64,000 nt of DNA, from positions 142,981-206,980 of the forward strand of contig NZ_CAADFC020000022.1 of the NCBI RefSeq assembly GCF_900696085.1, in the 5' to 3' direction. The position numbers and the translations under genes are program-made. Of this stretch, positions 27,353 to 34,907 are shown piece by piece (the stretch's first letter is position 1; each line of letters begins with the position of its first letter). The stretch is from Bradyrhizobium ivorense (GTDB lineage: Bacteria > Pseudomonadota > Alphaproteobacteria > Rhizobiales > Xanthobacteraceae). The notes beneath the pieces were generated by a model, which ran no database searches, had not been told where the DNA came from, and saw only the letters and a list, made by a program, of their open reading frames with translations.

Positions 27353-27635
27353 TCCCTGGTCCCCCCTGCGAAACCATCAGGCACAAACGGAGCGTCACAC
27401 GCGGCACAACCGCCGCAGAATACCACTACCCTCGATTCTCAGAATTAACGCTTGGTGCAACTCAACAGGGAAAAGGCGGCAAAATAAGGCACATGGCGTG
27501 TGGAACTCGGCGGAACCCCCAAGTTCCGGGCCGCCATCATCGCGCTCCGGTCGGCGCCGGGCGCATTTACCGGTCGTCCTGGCGCATTATTCTCGTTGCC
27601 GAGAGAATCGGAGGCTCCGCGGATGCGATCACGTC

Positions 27636-28484
27636 ATGACGGCTGACCTGAAGACCGTGCTCGACGGCGGCCGCTACTTCGAAGCCCCGCGCTGGCATCG
27701 TGGGCGGCTGTGGTTCGTCGACTGCATGGCGCGGACGCTGCTCAGCATCAGTCTATCAGGCGAATTGCAGCAGCATGCCCCGGTGACCGACGACACGCCG
27801 TGCGGTCTCGGCGTGCTGCCTGACGGCGACATCGTGGTGCTGACGATGTTCAAGAAGCGGCTGCTGCTCTTCGCCGACGGCAAGCTCTCGCTCTACGCCG
27901 ACCTCTCGCGCATCGCGACCGGCACGATCGACGACATGATCATCGACGGGCAGGGCCGCGCCTATGTCGGCGATCTCGGCTTCGACCTGCCGCCGCCGGA
28001 GGGCCGCGGTGCCGTCGGACGGATCATCCTCGTCCTGCCTGACGGCAGCGCCCGTGTCGTCGCCGACAGCCTGCGCTTCCCTAACGGCATCGCCGTCTCC
28101 TCGGATCACCGCCGGCTGGTCGTCGCCGAGATGGATGGCGCGTGCCTGGCTGACTACGAGATGGCGCCGGACGGCGGTCTGCACCTGCGCGGACGGCTCG
28201 GCGGCATGAGCGACCCCGATGGCATCTGCCTCGATCGCGACGGCGCGGTCTGGGTCGCGTCGTTCACTGAAGGCGCCTTCGTGCGGATCGGCCGCGATGG
28301 CGTGGAGCGGCAGCGGATCGCGGTGCCCGGCCGCCGCGCGCTGGCCTGTGCGCTCGGCGGCGCCGACCGCAGCACGCTGTTCTGCCTCAGCGCGGCGACC
28401 TCGTATGAGGAGTTGCGGAAGGGCAAGTCGGTGTCGCGGATCGATGTGGTCGAGGTCGATGTGCCCGGCGACGGCTACCCCTGA
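27636..28484 (+). CDS. SMP-30/gluconolactonase/LRE-family protein
   Basis: A 282-residue six-bladed beta-propeller of the SMP-30 group. The early motif FEAPRWHRGRLWFVDC supplies the metal-binding Glu; LRFPNGIAVSSDHRRLVVAE is the mid-protein signature with the conserved Asn; DPDGICLDRDGAVWVASF carries the metal-binding Asp. Members hydrolyse sugar lactones or related esters using Ca or Zn. The substrate here is unknown; dgoK/dgoA seven kilobases away act in a pathway that can use a galactonolactonase, but the link is only a suggestion. ATG 27636 starts the homologous part. Confidence 0.86.
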   Translation: MTADLKTVLDGGRYFEAPRWHRGRLWFVDCMARTLLSISLSGELQQHAPVTDDTPCGLGVLPDGDIVVLTMFKKRLLLFADGKLSLYADLSRIATGTIDDMIIDGQGRAYVGDLGFDLPPPEGRGAVGRIILVLPDGSARVVADSLRFPNGIAVSSDHRRLVVAEMDGACLADYEMAPDGGLHLRGRLGGMSDPDGICLDRDGAVWVASFTEGAFVRIGRDGVERQRIAVPGRRALACALGGADRSTLFCLSAATSYEELRKGKSVSRIDVVEVDVPGDGYP

Positions 28485-28645
28485 GGGGGTTTCTTCTTTT
28501 TCTTTTTGTTTTGAATGACTTCGGCCTGGCGCCTGAAAGCTTGGGCGAGCGTGCGCATCTGGTTTGCAACCATCGCGTCGGCGGTCGCTGCTGCGACCCG
28601 CTCGGCGGTCTGCGCCTGCTTCCGAATTGCCTTGGCCAATTTCAT
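28475..28645 (-). CDS. Small basic protein with a poly-lysine C-terminus, unknown
   Basis: A 56-residue frame beginning MKLAKAIRKQAQTAERVAA, largely helical with Ala/Arg/Gln content, and ending in a run of six lysines followed by PPQG. The lysines are written by a T-rich stretch on the plus strand at 28491-28510. It overlaps the 3' end of the convergent lactonase gene by 10 bases. An upstream in-frame ATG at 28681 would add 12 residues. Helical character supports a real product; a nucleic-acid-binding role is only a guess from charge. Confidence 0.5.
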   Translation of the reverse strand: MKLAKAIRKQAQTAERVAAATADAMVANQMRTLAQAFRRQAEVIQNKKKKKKPPQG

Positions 28646-28756
28646 CACAAGGCAATCGCAAGGTGCGGGTCGCGGTTCCAAAAGGCGCAGCGCTCAACTT
28701 GCGGCTTGCAGTCAGTTCCCGTTTCGTTCACATTGGCGCAGTCTGGGAGATTCGCC

Positions 28757-28894
28757 ATGGACGTTCAAAAAGACCGCGAGATCATCCGGCTGTGGCATGA
28801 GCTGCGGCGACTGCAGCGCGAGGGACTCCCGAGCGCGGCGATCGTTCGCCGGATCGAGAAGGCGCTCGCGGAACGGGAGCGGGAGGCGGCCTGA
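28757..28894 (+). CDS. 45-residue helical protein, unknown
   Basis: A very short gene with a good ribosome site (GGGAGA, six bases before ATG 28757). The 45-residue product is highly charged and predicted to be all helix: DVQKDREIIRLWHELRRLQ then IVRRIEKALAEREREAA. The final A is followed by TGA two bases before the convergent dctM stop. No family is recognised. Composition and ribosome site favour a real small protein. Confidence 0.5.
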   Translation: MDVQKDREIIRLWHELRRLQREGLPSAAIVRRIEKALAEREREAA

Positions 28895-28896
28895 AG

Positions 28897-30255
28897 TTAT
28901 CTGCCGCCGTCCGGCCCCATCACCAGGTTCGGCAGTCCGGTGGAAATCTCCGGGAAGACGCAGAGCAGCAGCACCGCCAGCATCATCAGCAACACGAACG
29001 GCAGCGTGCCCCAGATCACCTCGCTAAGGGGGATGTCGGGCGCGACGTTGCGGATGACGAAGATGTTCAGGCCCACCGGCGGGTGGATCAGGCCCATCTC
29101 CATCACGATGGTCATGACCACTCCGAACCAGATGATGTCGAAATTGGCTGCCCGCAACGGCGGCAGGATGATCGGCGCGGTCATCAGGATGATCGAGACC
29201 GGCGGCAGGAAGAAGCCGAGCACGATCACCATCACCAGGATCGCAAACAGCAGCTCCCAGCGCGGCAGGTGCATCGCGACGATTGCCTCCGCCGCCGACT
29301 GCGAGATGTGCAGGTAGCTCATCACGTAGGAATAGAGCAGCGACATGCCGATGATCATCATCAGCATGGTCGACTCCCGGATGGTCGATTTCAGGATCGG
29401 CGACAGGTCGTTCGGCGTCCACACGCTGTAGATCACCGCGATCAGCCCCAGCGCCAGCAGGCCGCCGAGGCCCGCGGTCTCCGACGGCGTGGCGTAGCCG
29501 CCATAGAGCGCAATCATCACGCCGGTGAGCAGCAGCACGAACGGAACCACGCGCGGCAGCGCGCTGAAGCGCTCGGCCATGGTGAACTCGTCGCGCTGCA
29601 GGATCGGGGCGTCCTTGCCGGTCGCCTCGTAGGCGGCCTTGGCCGTGGCGTACTCCTTGCGGAAGCGGAACACCGCGTAGAGGCCGAACAGCGTCACCAG
29701 CAGCAGGCCGGGGCCTATGCCGGCGAGGAACAGCCGCCCCAGCGATTTCTCGGCGGCGACCGCGAACAGGATCATCGTGATCGAGGGCGGCAGCAGGATG
29801 CCGAGGGTGCCGCCGGCGGCGATAATGCCGGCCGCGAAGCCGCCGGAATAGCCGCGCTTGCGCATCTCGGGGATGCCAGCCGAGCCGATCGCCGAGCAGG
29901 TCGCCGGCGAGGAGCCGGCCATCGCCGCAAACAGCGCGCAGGCGAATACGTTGGCGACGCCGAGCCCGCCGGGCACCCGATGCAGCCAGGCATGCAGCGC
30001 CGAATAGAGATCCTGGCCGGCGCGGGATTTGCCGATCGCCGCGCCCTTCAGGATGAACAGCGGGATCGACAGCAGCGTGATCGAGGCCATTTCCTCGTAG
30101 ACGTTCTGCGTCACGGTATCGAGCGAGGCCGCCGGCATGTAGATCGCCATGAAGACGACCGCGACGGCGCCGAGCGCAAAGGCGATCGGCATGCCCGAGA
30201 ACATCGCAAACAGGGTGGCGAGCCCGTAGGAGAGGCCAATACCAAATACGGTCAT
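28897..30255 (-). CDS. dctM: TRAP transporter large permease (DctM family)
   Basis: The 452-residue channel-forming subunit of a tripartite ATP-independent periplasmic transporter, with about 12-14 helices. Seen motifs: an N-terminal LATLFAMFSGMPIAFALGAV, the conserved LLSIPLFILKGAAIGKSRAG and FACALFAAMAGSSPATCSAIG, and IIAAGGTLGILLPPSITMIL. It moves organic acids with a sodium gradient. Its ATG at 30255 overlaps the dctQ stop (ATGA), giving translational coupling in the order dctP-dctQ-dctM. Confidence 0.96.
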   Translation of the reverse strand: MTVFGIGLSYGLATLFAMFSGMPIAFALGAVAVVFMAIYMPAASLDTVTQNVYEEMASITLLSIPLFILKGAAIGKSRAGQDLYSALHAWLHRVPGGLGVANVFACALFAAMAGSSPATCSAIGSAGIPEMRKRGYSGGFAAGIIAAGGTLGILLPPSITMILFAVAAEKSLGRLFLAGIGPGLLLVTLFGLYAVFRFRKEYATAKAAYEATGKDAPILQRDEFTMAERFSALPRVVPFVLLLTGVMIALYGGYATPSETAGLGGLLALGLIAVIYSVWTPNDLSPILKSTIRESTMLMMIIGMSLLYSYVMSYLHISQSAAEAIVAMHLPRWELLFAILVMVIVLGFFLPPVSIILMTAPIILPPLRAANFDIIWFGVVMTIVMEMGLIHPPVGLNIFVIRNVAPDIPLSEVIWGTLPFVLLMMLAVLLLCVFPEISTGLPNLVMGPDGGR

Positions 30256-30806
30256 CGGCGCGTGCCACCGGTCAGCGGAAGGATGATCTGAAGCAGGAGC
30301 TGGATGCAGAGCAGGCTCATGCCCAGCGCCATCAGCACGTAGGGAATTGCGAGCGGCGGCGACCACATCGAGTTGGAGACCTGGCCGTCGACATAGGCCT
30401 CATGCGCCAGCGTCCAGGATTTCCAGGCGAAGAACGCGCAGAACGCAAAACTCGCGACGTCGACCAGCCACAGCCGGATGCGGTTCGCCCGCTCCGAGAG
30501 CAGGCCGACAAACGCCTCGATGCTGACATGACCGCGCTGGCTCTGGACATAGGCCGCGGTCATGAAGGTGGCGCCGACCAGCAGGAACACCGCCGCCTCG
30601 TCCTGCCAGTAGTTCGGGCTGTGAAACAGGGCGCGACCGAGCACGCTGTAGCTCAGGATGATGCAGGCCGCGATCAGGGCGATCGAGGCGAACACCACGA
30701 TGACGTTGTTGCAGAGGCCAAGCGCGCGCTGCAGCACCGCCAGGGGCGTGTTGCCCATGGCAGTGCTGGTGCTGTCATCTTGATCCGTGACCGGACCATG
30801 CATCAT
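30252..30806 (-). CDS. dctQ: TRAP transporter small permease (DctQ family)
   Basis: A 184-residue, four-helix subunit. Helices are visible at about 33-55 (VIVVFASIALIAACIILSYS), 65-85, 105-130 and 145-170, with the family pattern NYWQDEAAVFLLVGATFMTA and RGHVSIEAFVGLLSERANRI. It stabilises DctM and mediates docking of the DctP receptor. Its start overlaps the dctP stop (ATGA at 30803-30806) and its stop overlaps the dctM start, so the three genes form a tightly coupled operon. Confidence 0.93.
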   Translation of the reverse strand: MMHGPVTDQDDSTSTAMGNTPLAVLQRALGLCNNVIVVFASIALIAACIILSYSVLGRALFHSPNYWQDEAAVFLLVGATFMTAAYVQSQRGHVSIEAFVGLLSERANRIRLWLVDVASFAFCAFFAWKSWTLAHEAYVDGQVSNSMWSPPLAIPYVLMALGMSLLCIQLLLQIILPLTGGTRR

Positions 30807-31825
30807 GCGGCGACGTCGGTTGCGAGCTTCAGCAGATTGGCTGCGGTCGCCGTCTTAGCACTGTAGTCCTTCCAGGCGGTATCGCGCGCAATGTCGCGCC
30901 ACTTGCCGACGGTGGCGGCATCGAGCACGCTGACCTTGGCGCCGGCCTTCTCGTAGACCTTGGCGACCTCGACGTCGTCGTCCTGCGCGCCCTTGCGGCC
31001 GAACGCTTCGAGCTCGGCGCCGACGGCCACGATGACGTCCTGCTGGTTCTTCGGCAGCTTGTCGAAGATCGCCTTCGACATCATCAGCGGCTCCAGCATG
31101 AACCAATAGGAGGCGCCGGCGCCCGAGGTCAGCGATTTCGCGACCTCCTCGAGGCGGAACGAGATCAGGCTGGTGGAGGAGGTGATGCCCGCATCGCAGG
31201 CGCCGGTCTGCATCGCGGCGTAGAGCTCGTTGGACGGCACCGACAGCACCGCGGCGCCGGCGGTCTGCAGCACCATGTCCATCTCGCGCGAGCCGCCGCG
31301 CACCTTGAGGCCCTTGGCGTCCTCAGGCGCCACGATCGGCTTGGAGCGGCTGGCGACGCCGCCGGCCTGCCAGACCCAGGAAATCAGGAGGATGCCCTTG
31401 TCGGCGAGGAAGTCGGACAGCGCCTTGCCGACCGGCTCCTTCTTCCAGCGCAGGCCCTGGTCGTAGGTGGTGACGAGACCCGGCATCAGGCCGATATTGG
31501 TCTCCGGCAGCTCACCGCCGGCATAGGGCATCGGATAGAGGCTGAGGTCGAGTGCGCCCTTGCGCATCGCCGAGAACTGCGCGTTGGTCTTGATCAGCGA
31601 GGAGTTCGGATAGACCTCGGCGGCAAGCTCGCCGCCGGAACGCTTGGCGACCTCGGCCGCGAACATCCGGCACAGCCGGTCGCGGAAGTCGCCCTTGTCG
31701 ATGGTGCCGCCGGGGAATTGGTGCGAGATCTTCAGCGTGGTTGCGGCATGCGCGGTGCCCGTCCCCATCCGCAGGATGGCGGGGGCGGCGAGGGCAGAAG
31801 CGAGGACGTGGCGGCGTGTGAGCAT
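30803..31825 (-). CDS. dctP: TRAP transporter substrate-binding protein (DctP family)
   Basis: A 340-residue periplasmic receptor and first gene of the TRAP operon. The N-terminus MLTRRHVLASALAAPAILRM has a twin-arginine and hydrophobic core (Tat or Sec export). The mature domain has LKISHQFPGGTIDKGDFRDR, EVYPNSSLIKTNAQFSAM and the signature LKGLKVRGGSREMDMVLQ-like segment with the carboxylate-binding Arg, then LSVPSNELYAAMQTGACDAG. The ligand is probably a carboxylic acid, but no further detail can be read. Confidence 0.94.
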   Translation of the reverse strand: MLTRRHVLASALAAPAILRMGTGTAHAATTLKISHQFPGGTIDKGDFRDRLCRMFAAEVAKRSGGELAAEVYPNSSLIKTNAQFSAMRKGALDLSLYPMPYAGGELPETNIGLMPGLVTTYDQGLRWKKEPVGKALSDFLADKGILLISWVWQAGGVASRSKPIVAPEDAKGLKVRGGSREMDMVLQTAGAAVLSVPSNELYAAMQTGACDAGITSSTSLISFRLEEVAKSLTSGAGASYWFMLEPLMMSKAIFDKLPKNQQDVIVAVGAELEAFGRKGAQDDDVEVAKVYEKAGAKVSVLDAATVGKWRDIARDTAWKDYSAKTATAANLLKLATDVAA

Positions 31826-32133
31826 GGTTTCTCCCCTGCAGAGTTTTCTTGGATGGCTGATGCTGGATTTGAGTTTAGCCGGTCTTGGCCTGAATCTTCT
31901 CTAGTCTGATAGTTCGAGGCGCCCTGATAGGGCGGGTGGGCAGGCTGCGGCAAGCCCCGGCGATGCTGCGCCGCACACCTGGCGCGAAACCTCCGTCCAA
32001 TGTTCCAAACACCGGCATCGGCACCGCCTGGGCTCAAGAATTTGTCATTGGAGGTAACAACGGATGCGGCCGGTGCGTCGAGCAAAGAGCGGCAGTCGTC
32101 GCTCTCGCAATCGACCACACAAGGACCACCATC
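31826..32133. other. Intergenic region between divergent dctP and MXKDX genes
   Basis: About 308 bases without a supported gene. It must contain the promoter of the dctPQM operon (leftward) and that of the small repeat-protein gene (rightward), but no clear -35/-10 pair or operator could be named. A short hairpin, CGCCCTGATAGGGCG, lies at 31920-31934. Confidence 0.5.
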
Positions 32134-32367
32134 ATGACCAGCAAGACCTCTATCGGCCTCTCCGCCGCGCTCCTCTCGCTCAGCCTCGCGCTCGCGCCCG
32201 CCGCGTTCGCCCAGGACAAGATGGGCAAGGACGACGCGATGAAGAAGGACACGTCGATGTCCAAGGATCACATGAAGAAGGACGACGGCATGATGAAGAA
32301 GGACGACGCCATGAAGAAGGACGGCGGCGCGATGATGAAGAAAGACGACGGCATGAAGAAGAACTGA
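32134..32367 (+). CDS. Pentapeptide MXKDX repeat protein
   Basis: A 77-residue exported protein. The signal peptide covers about residues 1-26 (TSKTSIGLSAALLSLSLALA then PAAFAQ). The mature part consists of Met-Lys-Lys-Asp-type repeats: DKMGKDDAMKKD, then MSKDHMKKDDGMMKKDDAMK, then MMKKDDGMKKN at the end. This matches the known MXKDX pentapeptide repeat family, of unknown role. The Met/Asp/His content suggests metal binding (inference). The gene is convergent with the DUF6481 gene. Confidence 0.85.
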   Translation: MTSKTSIGLSAALLSLSLALAPAAFAQDKMGKDDAMKKDTSMSKDHMKKDDGMMKKDDAMKKDGGAMMKKDDGMKKN

Positions 32368-32426
32368 CGCCGTCGGCTTTCGATGTCGTCCGCAGGCCCG
32401 TCGTCACGGCGGGTCTGCCGCATGGC

Positions 32427-32783
32427 TCAGCGCTTCTTCTTGCCGCGCTCCTTGCGCGCGGCGTAACGGGCGTCGCGCTTGGCCTTCTGCTCGGCGAGCA
32501 GGGCAGCCTCGCGGGCCTCTTGCTCTTCCTTCTCGCGTGCGATCCGGGCGGCCTCAGCCGCGGCGGCTTCTTCCTCGCGGCGCTTCTGCTCGGCCTTCTC
32601 GGCTTCACGCGCTTCCTTGGCCTTGGTGCGGCGTTCGGCGATCGCCGCGCGCTCTTCGGCACGCGCCTTCACGGCCGGATCGTCAGGTCCCGGCTGGGTG
32701 CGAAACTTGTTGAGAAGGTTTTGCCGCGCCTGCTGGGCCGCCTTCGCGCGGTCGGCAAAACCCGGTTCCTTGAAGCCACTCAT
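32427..32783 (-). CDS. DUF6481-family highly charged coiled-coil protein
   Basis: A 118-residue protein almost wholly of Ala, Glu, Lys and Arg. It begins MSGFKEPGFADRAKAAQQ, the conserved head of this alphaproteobacterial family, continues with a long predicted helix (EERAAIAERRTKAKEAREAE and onward) and ends RYAARKERGKKKR. No enzymatic motif. The family is of unknown function; charge and helix suggest binding to RNA, DNA or ribosomes, but this is not shown. Confidence 0.75.
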   Translation of the reverse strand: MSGFKEPGFADRAKAAQQARQNLLNKFRTQPGPDDPAVKARAEERAAIAERRTKAKEAREAEKAEQKRREEEAAAAEAARIAREKEEQEAREAALLAEQKAKRDARYAARKERGKKKR

Positions 32784-32964
32784 AGAGGAAGCCTTGCTGC
32801 TTTCTGTTCGGATGTTGATGGGATGGGGATTCAGTTCGGCGTTTCAATAAGTGAACGGCGGGAAAATTACCAGTGTCGAGCGAGCGCTGCGAAGCAGGGG
32901 AGATATGAGTGCACAGCAAATGCCCGCACGGTGAGCGAATGGTCACCGCGTGTCGCCTCGCCGT

Positions 32965-33231
32965 CTAGCTGCGCTGAATGAGCTCGCGCCGTCCGCTGCT
33001 CAGGACCTTGATGCTGAAGGCTTTGCTGCTCGGCGCGCTGGTGCCCAGGACCTTGGCAACCGTCTCGGCGGTCATCGCGCGGCGGTCCGAGGCGCGCTGC
33101 GCTTCCAGCCGGTCGCGGGCCTTCTCCCTGATCAAGAGGTCGATCAGCCGGAGCCGGCTGGTCTCGTCCGTGGCCTCCGCGAGCAACCGCCGGTAACGAT
33201 GATGGTCGTAGCTCGTTTCTGGTTCGCCCAT
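32965..33231 (-). CDS. Hypothetical protein, 88 residues
   Basis: A predicted all-helical protein: MGEPETSYDHHRYRRLLAEA, then TSRLRLIDLLIREKARDRL and RASDRRAMTAETVAKVLG, ending in a Ser-rich tail (SSKAFSIKVLSSGRREL). ATG 33231 has GGGG about eight bases upstream; ATG 33246 is an equally possible start adding five residues. The N-terminal half resembles small proteobacterial proteins of unknown function, but no family is claimed. It is divergent from the membrane mini-protein gene at 33371. Confidence 0.55.
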   Translation of the reverse strand: MGEPETSYDHHRYRRLLAEATDETSRLRLIDLLIREKARDRLEAQRASDRRAMTAETVAKVLGTSAPSSKAFSIKVLSSGRRELIQRS

Positions 33232-33370
33232 TGGCACGCCCCGCATCCGCGCTCCGCTGCTTGGCCAGTTTTTCGCAAGCTGCCGTGGCGTGCAACGGCT
33301 GGTGACCGGCCGGCGCGATTTGTTGCGCGACTGTTGCAGAATTGATCGCACGCCAGCGTGCAAAGCGGTC

Positions 33371-33583
33371 ATGATGTCGCCTAGCATGATGGACATCGTA
33401 GCGAGCATGGGCGAATCCGAAAACGGCGGCAGCCGCCGCGGCGCGTTGATCGGACTGCTGGTGGCGGTGGTCATGCTCGCCGTCGGCCTCTGGCTCGCCC
33501 GCGAACTGACCGCAGCGAGCAAGATGCAGGACTGCCTGATGTCGGGCCGGACCAACTGTAATGTGATCGAGCCGGCGCGCTGA
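33371..33583 (+). CDS. Small single-pass membrane protein, unknown
   Basis: Up to 70 residues, with one transmembrane helix (RGALIGLLVAVVMLAVGLWL) and a C-terminal outside segment holding two cysteines (KMQDCLMSGRTNCNVIEPAR), which could pair in the periplasm. Several in-frame ATGs (33371, 33374, 33386, 33389, 33407) make the start uncertain; 33407 (MGESENGG) would still keep the helix. The C-terminal CLMSGRTNC pattern recurs in small Bradyrhizobium membrane proteins, as far as I recall, without assigned function. Confidence 0.55.
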   Translation: MMSPSMMDIVASMGESENGGSRRGALIGLLVAVVMLAVGLWLARELTAASKMQDCLMSGRTNCNVIEPAR

Positions 33584-33724
33584 CGCTTCTTGCGGCAGTG
33601 CAGTATGGGTCCCACATCAAAGCCCAAAGGTTAGTCCGAAATATTTGGCCAGAACTGTGATTTCAGCCACATAGGGCCAGGCGGGCTGTTCCTATCTTCC
33701 GAGAGATCGACGGGAACCAAGTCC

Positions 33725-33976
33725 ATGATGACCATGTGGTCCAGAAAGGGCGTGGCGCTGGCGGCCGCAGTGGCGGCGGGTGCCGTTTTGGTGGCGTTGC
33801 TATCCTTCGCGATGGCGTCGCCCGAGCCGATCTCCAGCGCCGCGCTCGGGCCGGAGTGGCAGTGCAGCCGGGTGGCCTTCGTGCTGACCACCTGCACCCG
33901 CACCACGGGGGCCGCGGCCGCGGCCATCGCGATCCCGGTCCGGGCGAAACAGCCGGATTGCGCTTCGGAACTTTAG
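33725..33976 (+). CDS. Small exported or membrane protein, unknown
   Basis: An 83-residue product with an N-terminal hydrophobic segment (GVALAAAVAAGAVLVALLSF) that could be a signal peptide or anchor, followed by SSAALGPEWQCSRVAFVLTT with cysteines that recur at CTRT and PDC. Start ATG 33725 is weakly supported; a second ATG follows at 33728. The spacing of three cysteines suggests an oxidised periplasmic domain. No family is recognised. Confidence 0.45.
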   Translation: MMTMWSRKGVALAAAVAAGAVLVALLSFAMASPEPISSAALGPEWQCSRVAFVLTTCTRTTGAAAAAIAIPVRAKQPDCASEL

Positions 33977-34016
33977 CGGGTGGGAACTCGGGCCGCCGGG
34001 GCGGACGTTGCCGAAA

Positions 34017-34193
34017 TCACTTCTTGCCGGCTCCGCGCGACTTGATCGACAGACCGAGCCGCATCGCCATCTTCTTGATTCGCTCGGGCGAGCGTCCGGT
34101 GGCCCGGACGACCTCTTCCAGCGACTTCGAGGCGCGCGCCAGCTCCATCAATCGACGGTCCTCCTTGAACGACCAGCGCGGCTTCCGGGCCAT
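34017..34193 (-). CDS. 58-residue SANT/Myb-like mini-protein
   Basis: A 58-codon gene. The product MARKPRWSFKEDRRLMELAR continues ASKSLEEVVRATGRSPERIK and ends in KKMAMRLGLSIKSRGAGKK. The W-(x)5-D-R-x-L-M-E-L-A pattern with a following LEEVVRATGRSPERI helix-turn-helix looks like a single Myb/SANT or homeodomain-like unit, the sort found in small DNA-binding proteins. GAGG lies upstream of ATG 34193. Function is inferred from fold pattern only. Confidence 0.6.
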   Translation of the reverse strand: MARKPRWSFKEDRRLMELARASKSLEEVVRATGRSPERIKKMAMRLGLSIKSRGAGKK

Positions 34194-34388
34194 GGTACTG
34201 CTATCCTCGCTTCATTTCGCCAACAAAGCCGCCAAGCAGAATCGCCTGACGGCTTTGCCGGTGTGGGCCCGGACCTTGGGGAAATGTCCGGTGGATAAGC
34301 AATACTGCTTCCGGATGAGGTCGCAATTGAAACCGGAATTTAACCTAACCGATCAAGGTTACCTTGTTTGAGCGTGGCAGGAGGCCTT

Positions 34389-34604
34389 ATGCGCAAGGTC
34401 GCCATTTGGAGTGCCGCAGCATTTTGCCTGACCGGGTGCTGGTCCGAACCGGAGGTGACGGGCTCGACCAACAGCTGCACGGCCAATTTATACAGCCGGT
34501 ATAATCCGAAGGTCATGGAGCAGTGCGTCAACGCCTGCATCAAGTGTGACCGCGGCAACGTCACCACCTGCACGACCTCCTGTACGCTGAAGGGTGCGCG
34601 GTAG
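34389..34604 (+). CDS. Small cysteine-rich lipoprotein
   Basis: A 71-residue precursor with a lipobox: MRKVAIWSAAAFCLTGC, where Cys17 would be lipidated after signal peptidase II cleavage. The mature 55 residues contain six further cysteines (in SCTANL, EQCVNACIKCD and TTCTTSCTLK), probably forming disulfides in the periplasm. ATG 34389 has a perfect AGGAGG five bases upstream. No known family is recognised. Confidence 0.7.
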   Translation: MRKVAIWSAAAFCLTGCWSEPEVTGSTNSCTANLYSRYNPKVMEQCVNACIKCDRGNVTTCTTSCTLKGAR

Positions 34605-34700
34605 TCCGATCCCGCAAAATCCCGGACGCGACGAGAGGCCCGGCCCGACGGTGTTGCTCGGGCGGTTTTGCTATGCGCTCGCCTCAAACTGCTTGTTCTA

Positions 34701-34808
34701 GTGTCATCACCCGCGCGTGCGGGTGATCCAGTATTCCAGAGGCAGTCGTTATTGAGCCGAGAGGTCTCGGCGTACTGGATCGCCCGGTCAAGCCGGGCGA
34801 TGACAGTG
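34701..34808. repeat. Palindromic repeat with 'GTGTCATCACCCGC' arms
   Basis: An inverted repeat of about 108 bases in the 303-base gap before dgoK. Left arm: GTGTCATCACCCGCGCGTGC with GGGTGATCCAGTA; right arm: TACTGGATCGCCCGGTCAAG with CCGGGCGATGACAGTG. The arms pair imperfectly. It is a fourth sequence family of intergenic palindromes in the window. The rest of the gap (34605-34700 and 34809-34907) shows nothing else recognisable. Confidence 0.75.
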
Positions 34809-34907
34809 TAGACGACCTGCGCCTTGCACGATGCCGGCAACGGCTTTATCGCATCCGGGTGGCGGTATCGGCGCAGCACCAAAACCTTGCAGCATGGGAC
34901 CAACGGA

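Noticed and set aside
32210..32360. Short tandem repeats considered as a CRISPR-like array
   Set aside because: They are in-frame MKKDD codon repeats of an exported protein; no spacers of regular length.
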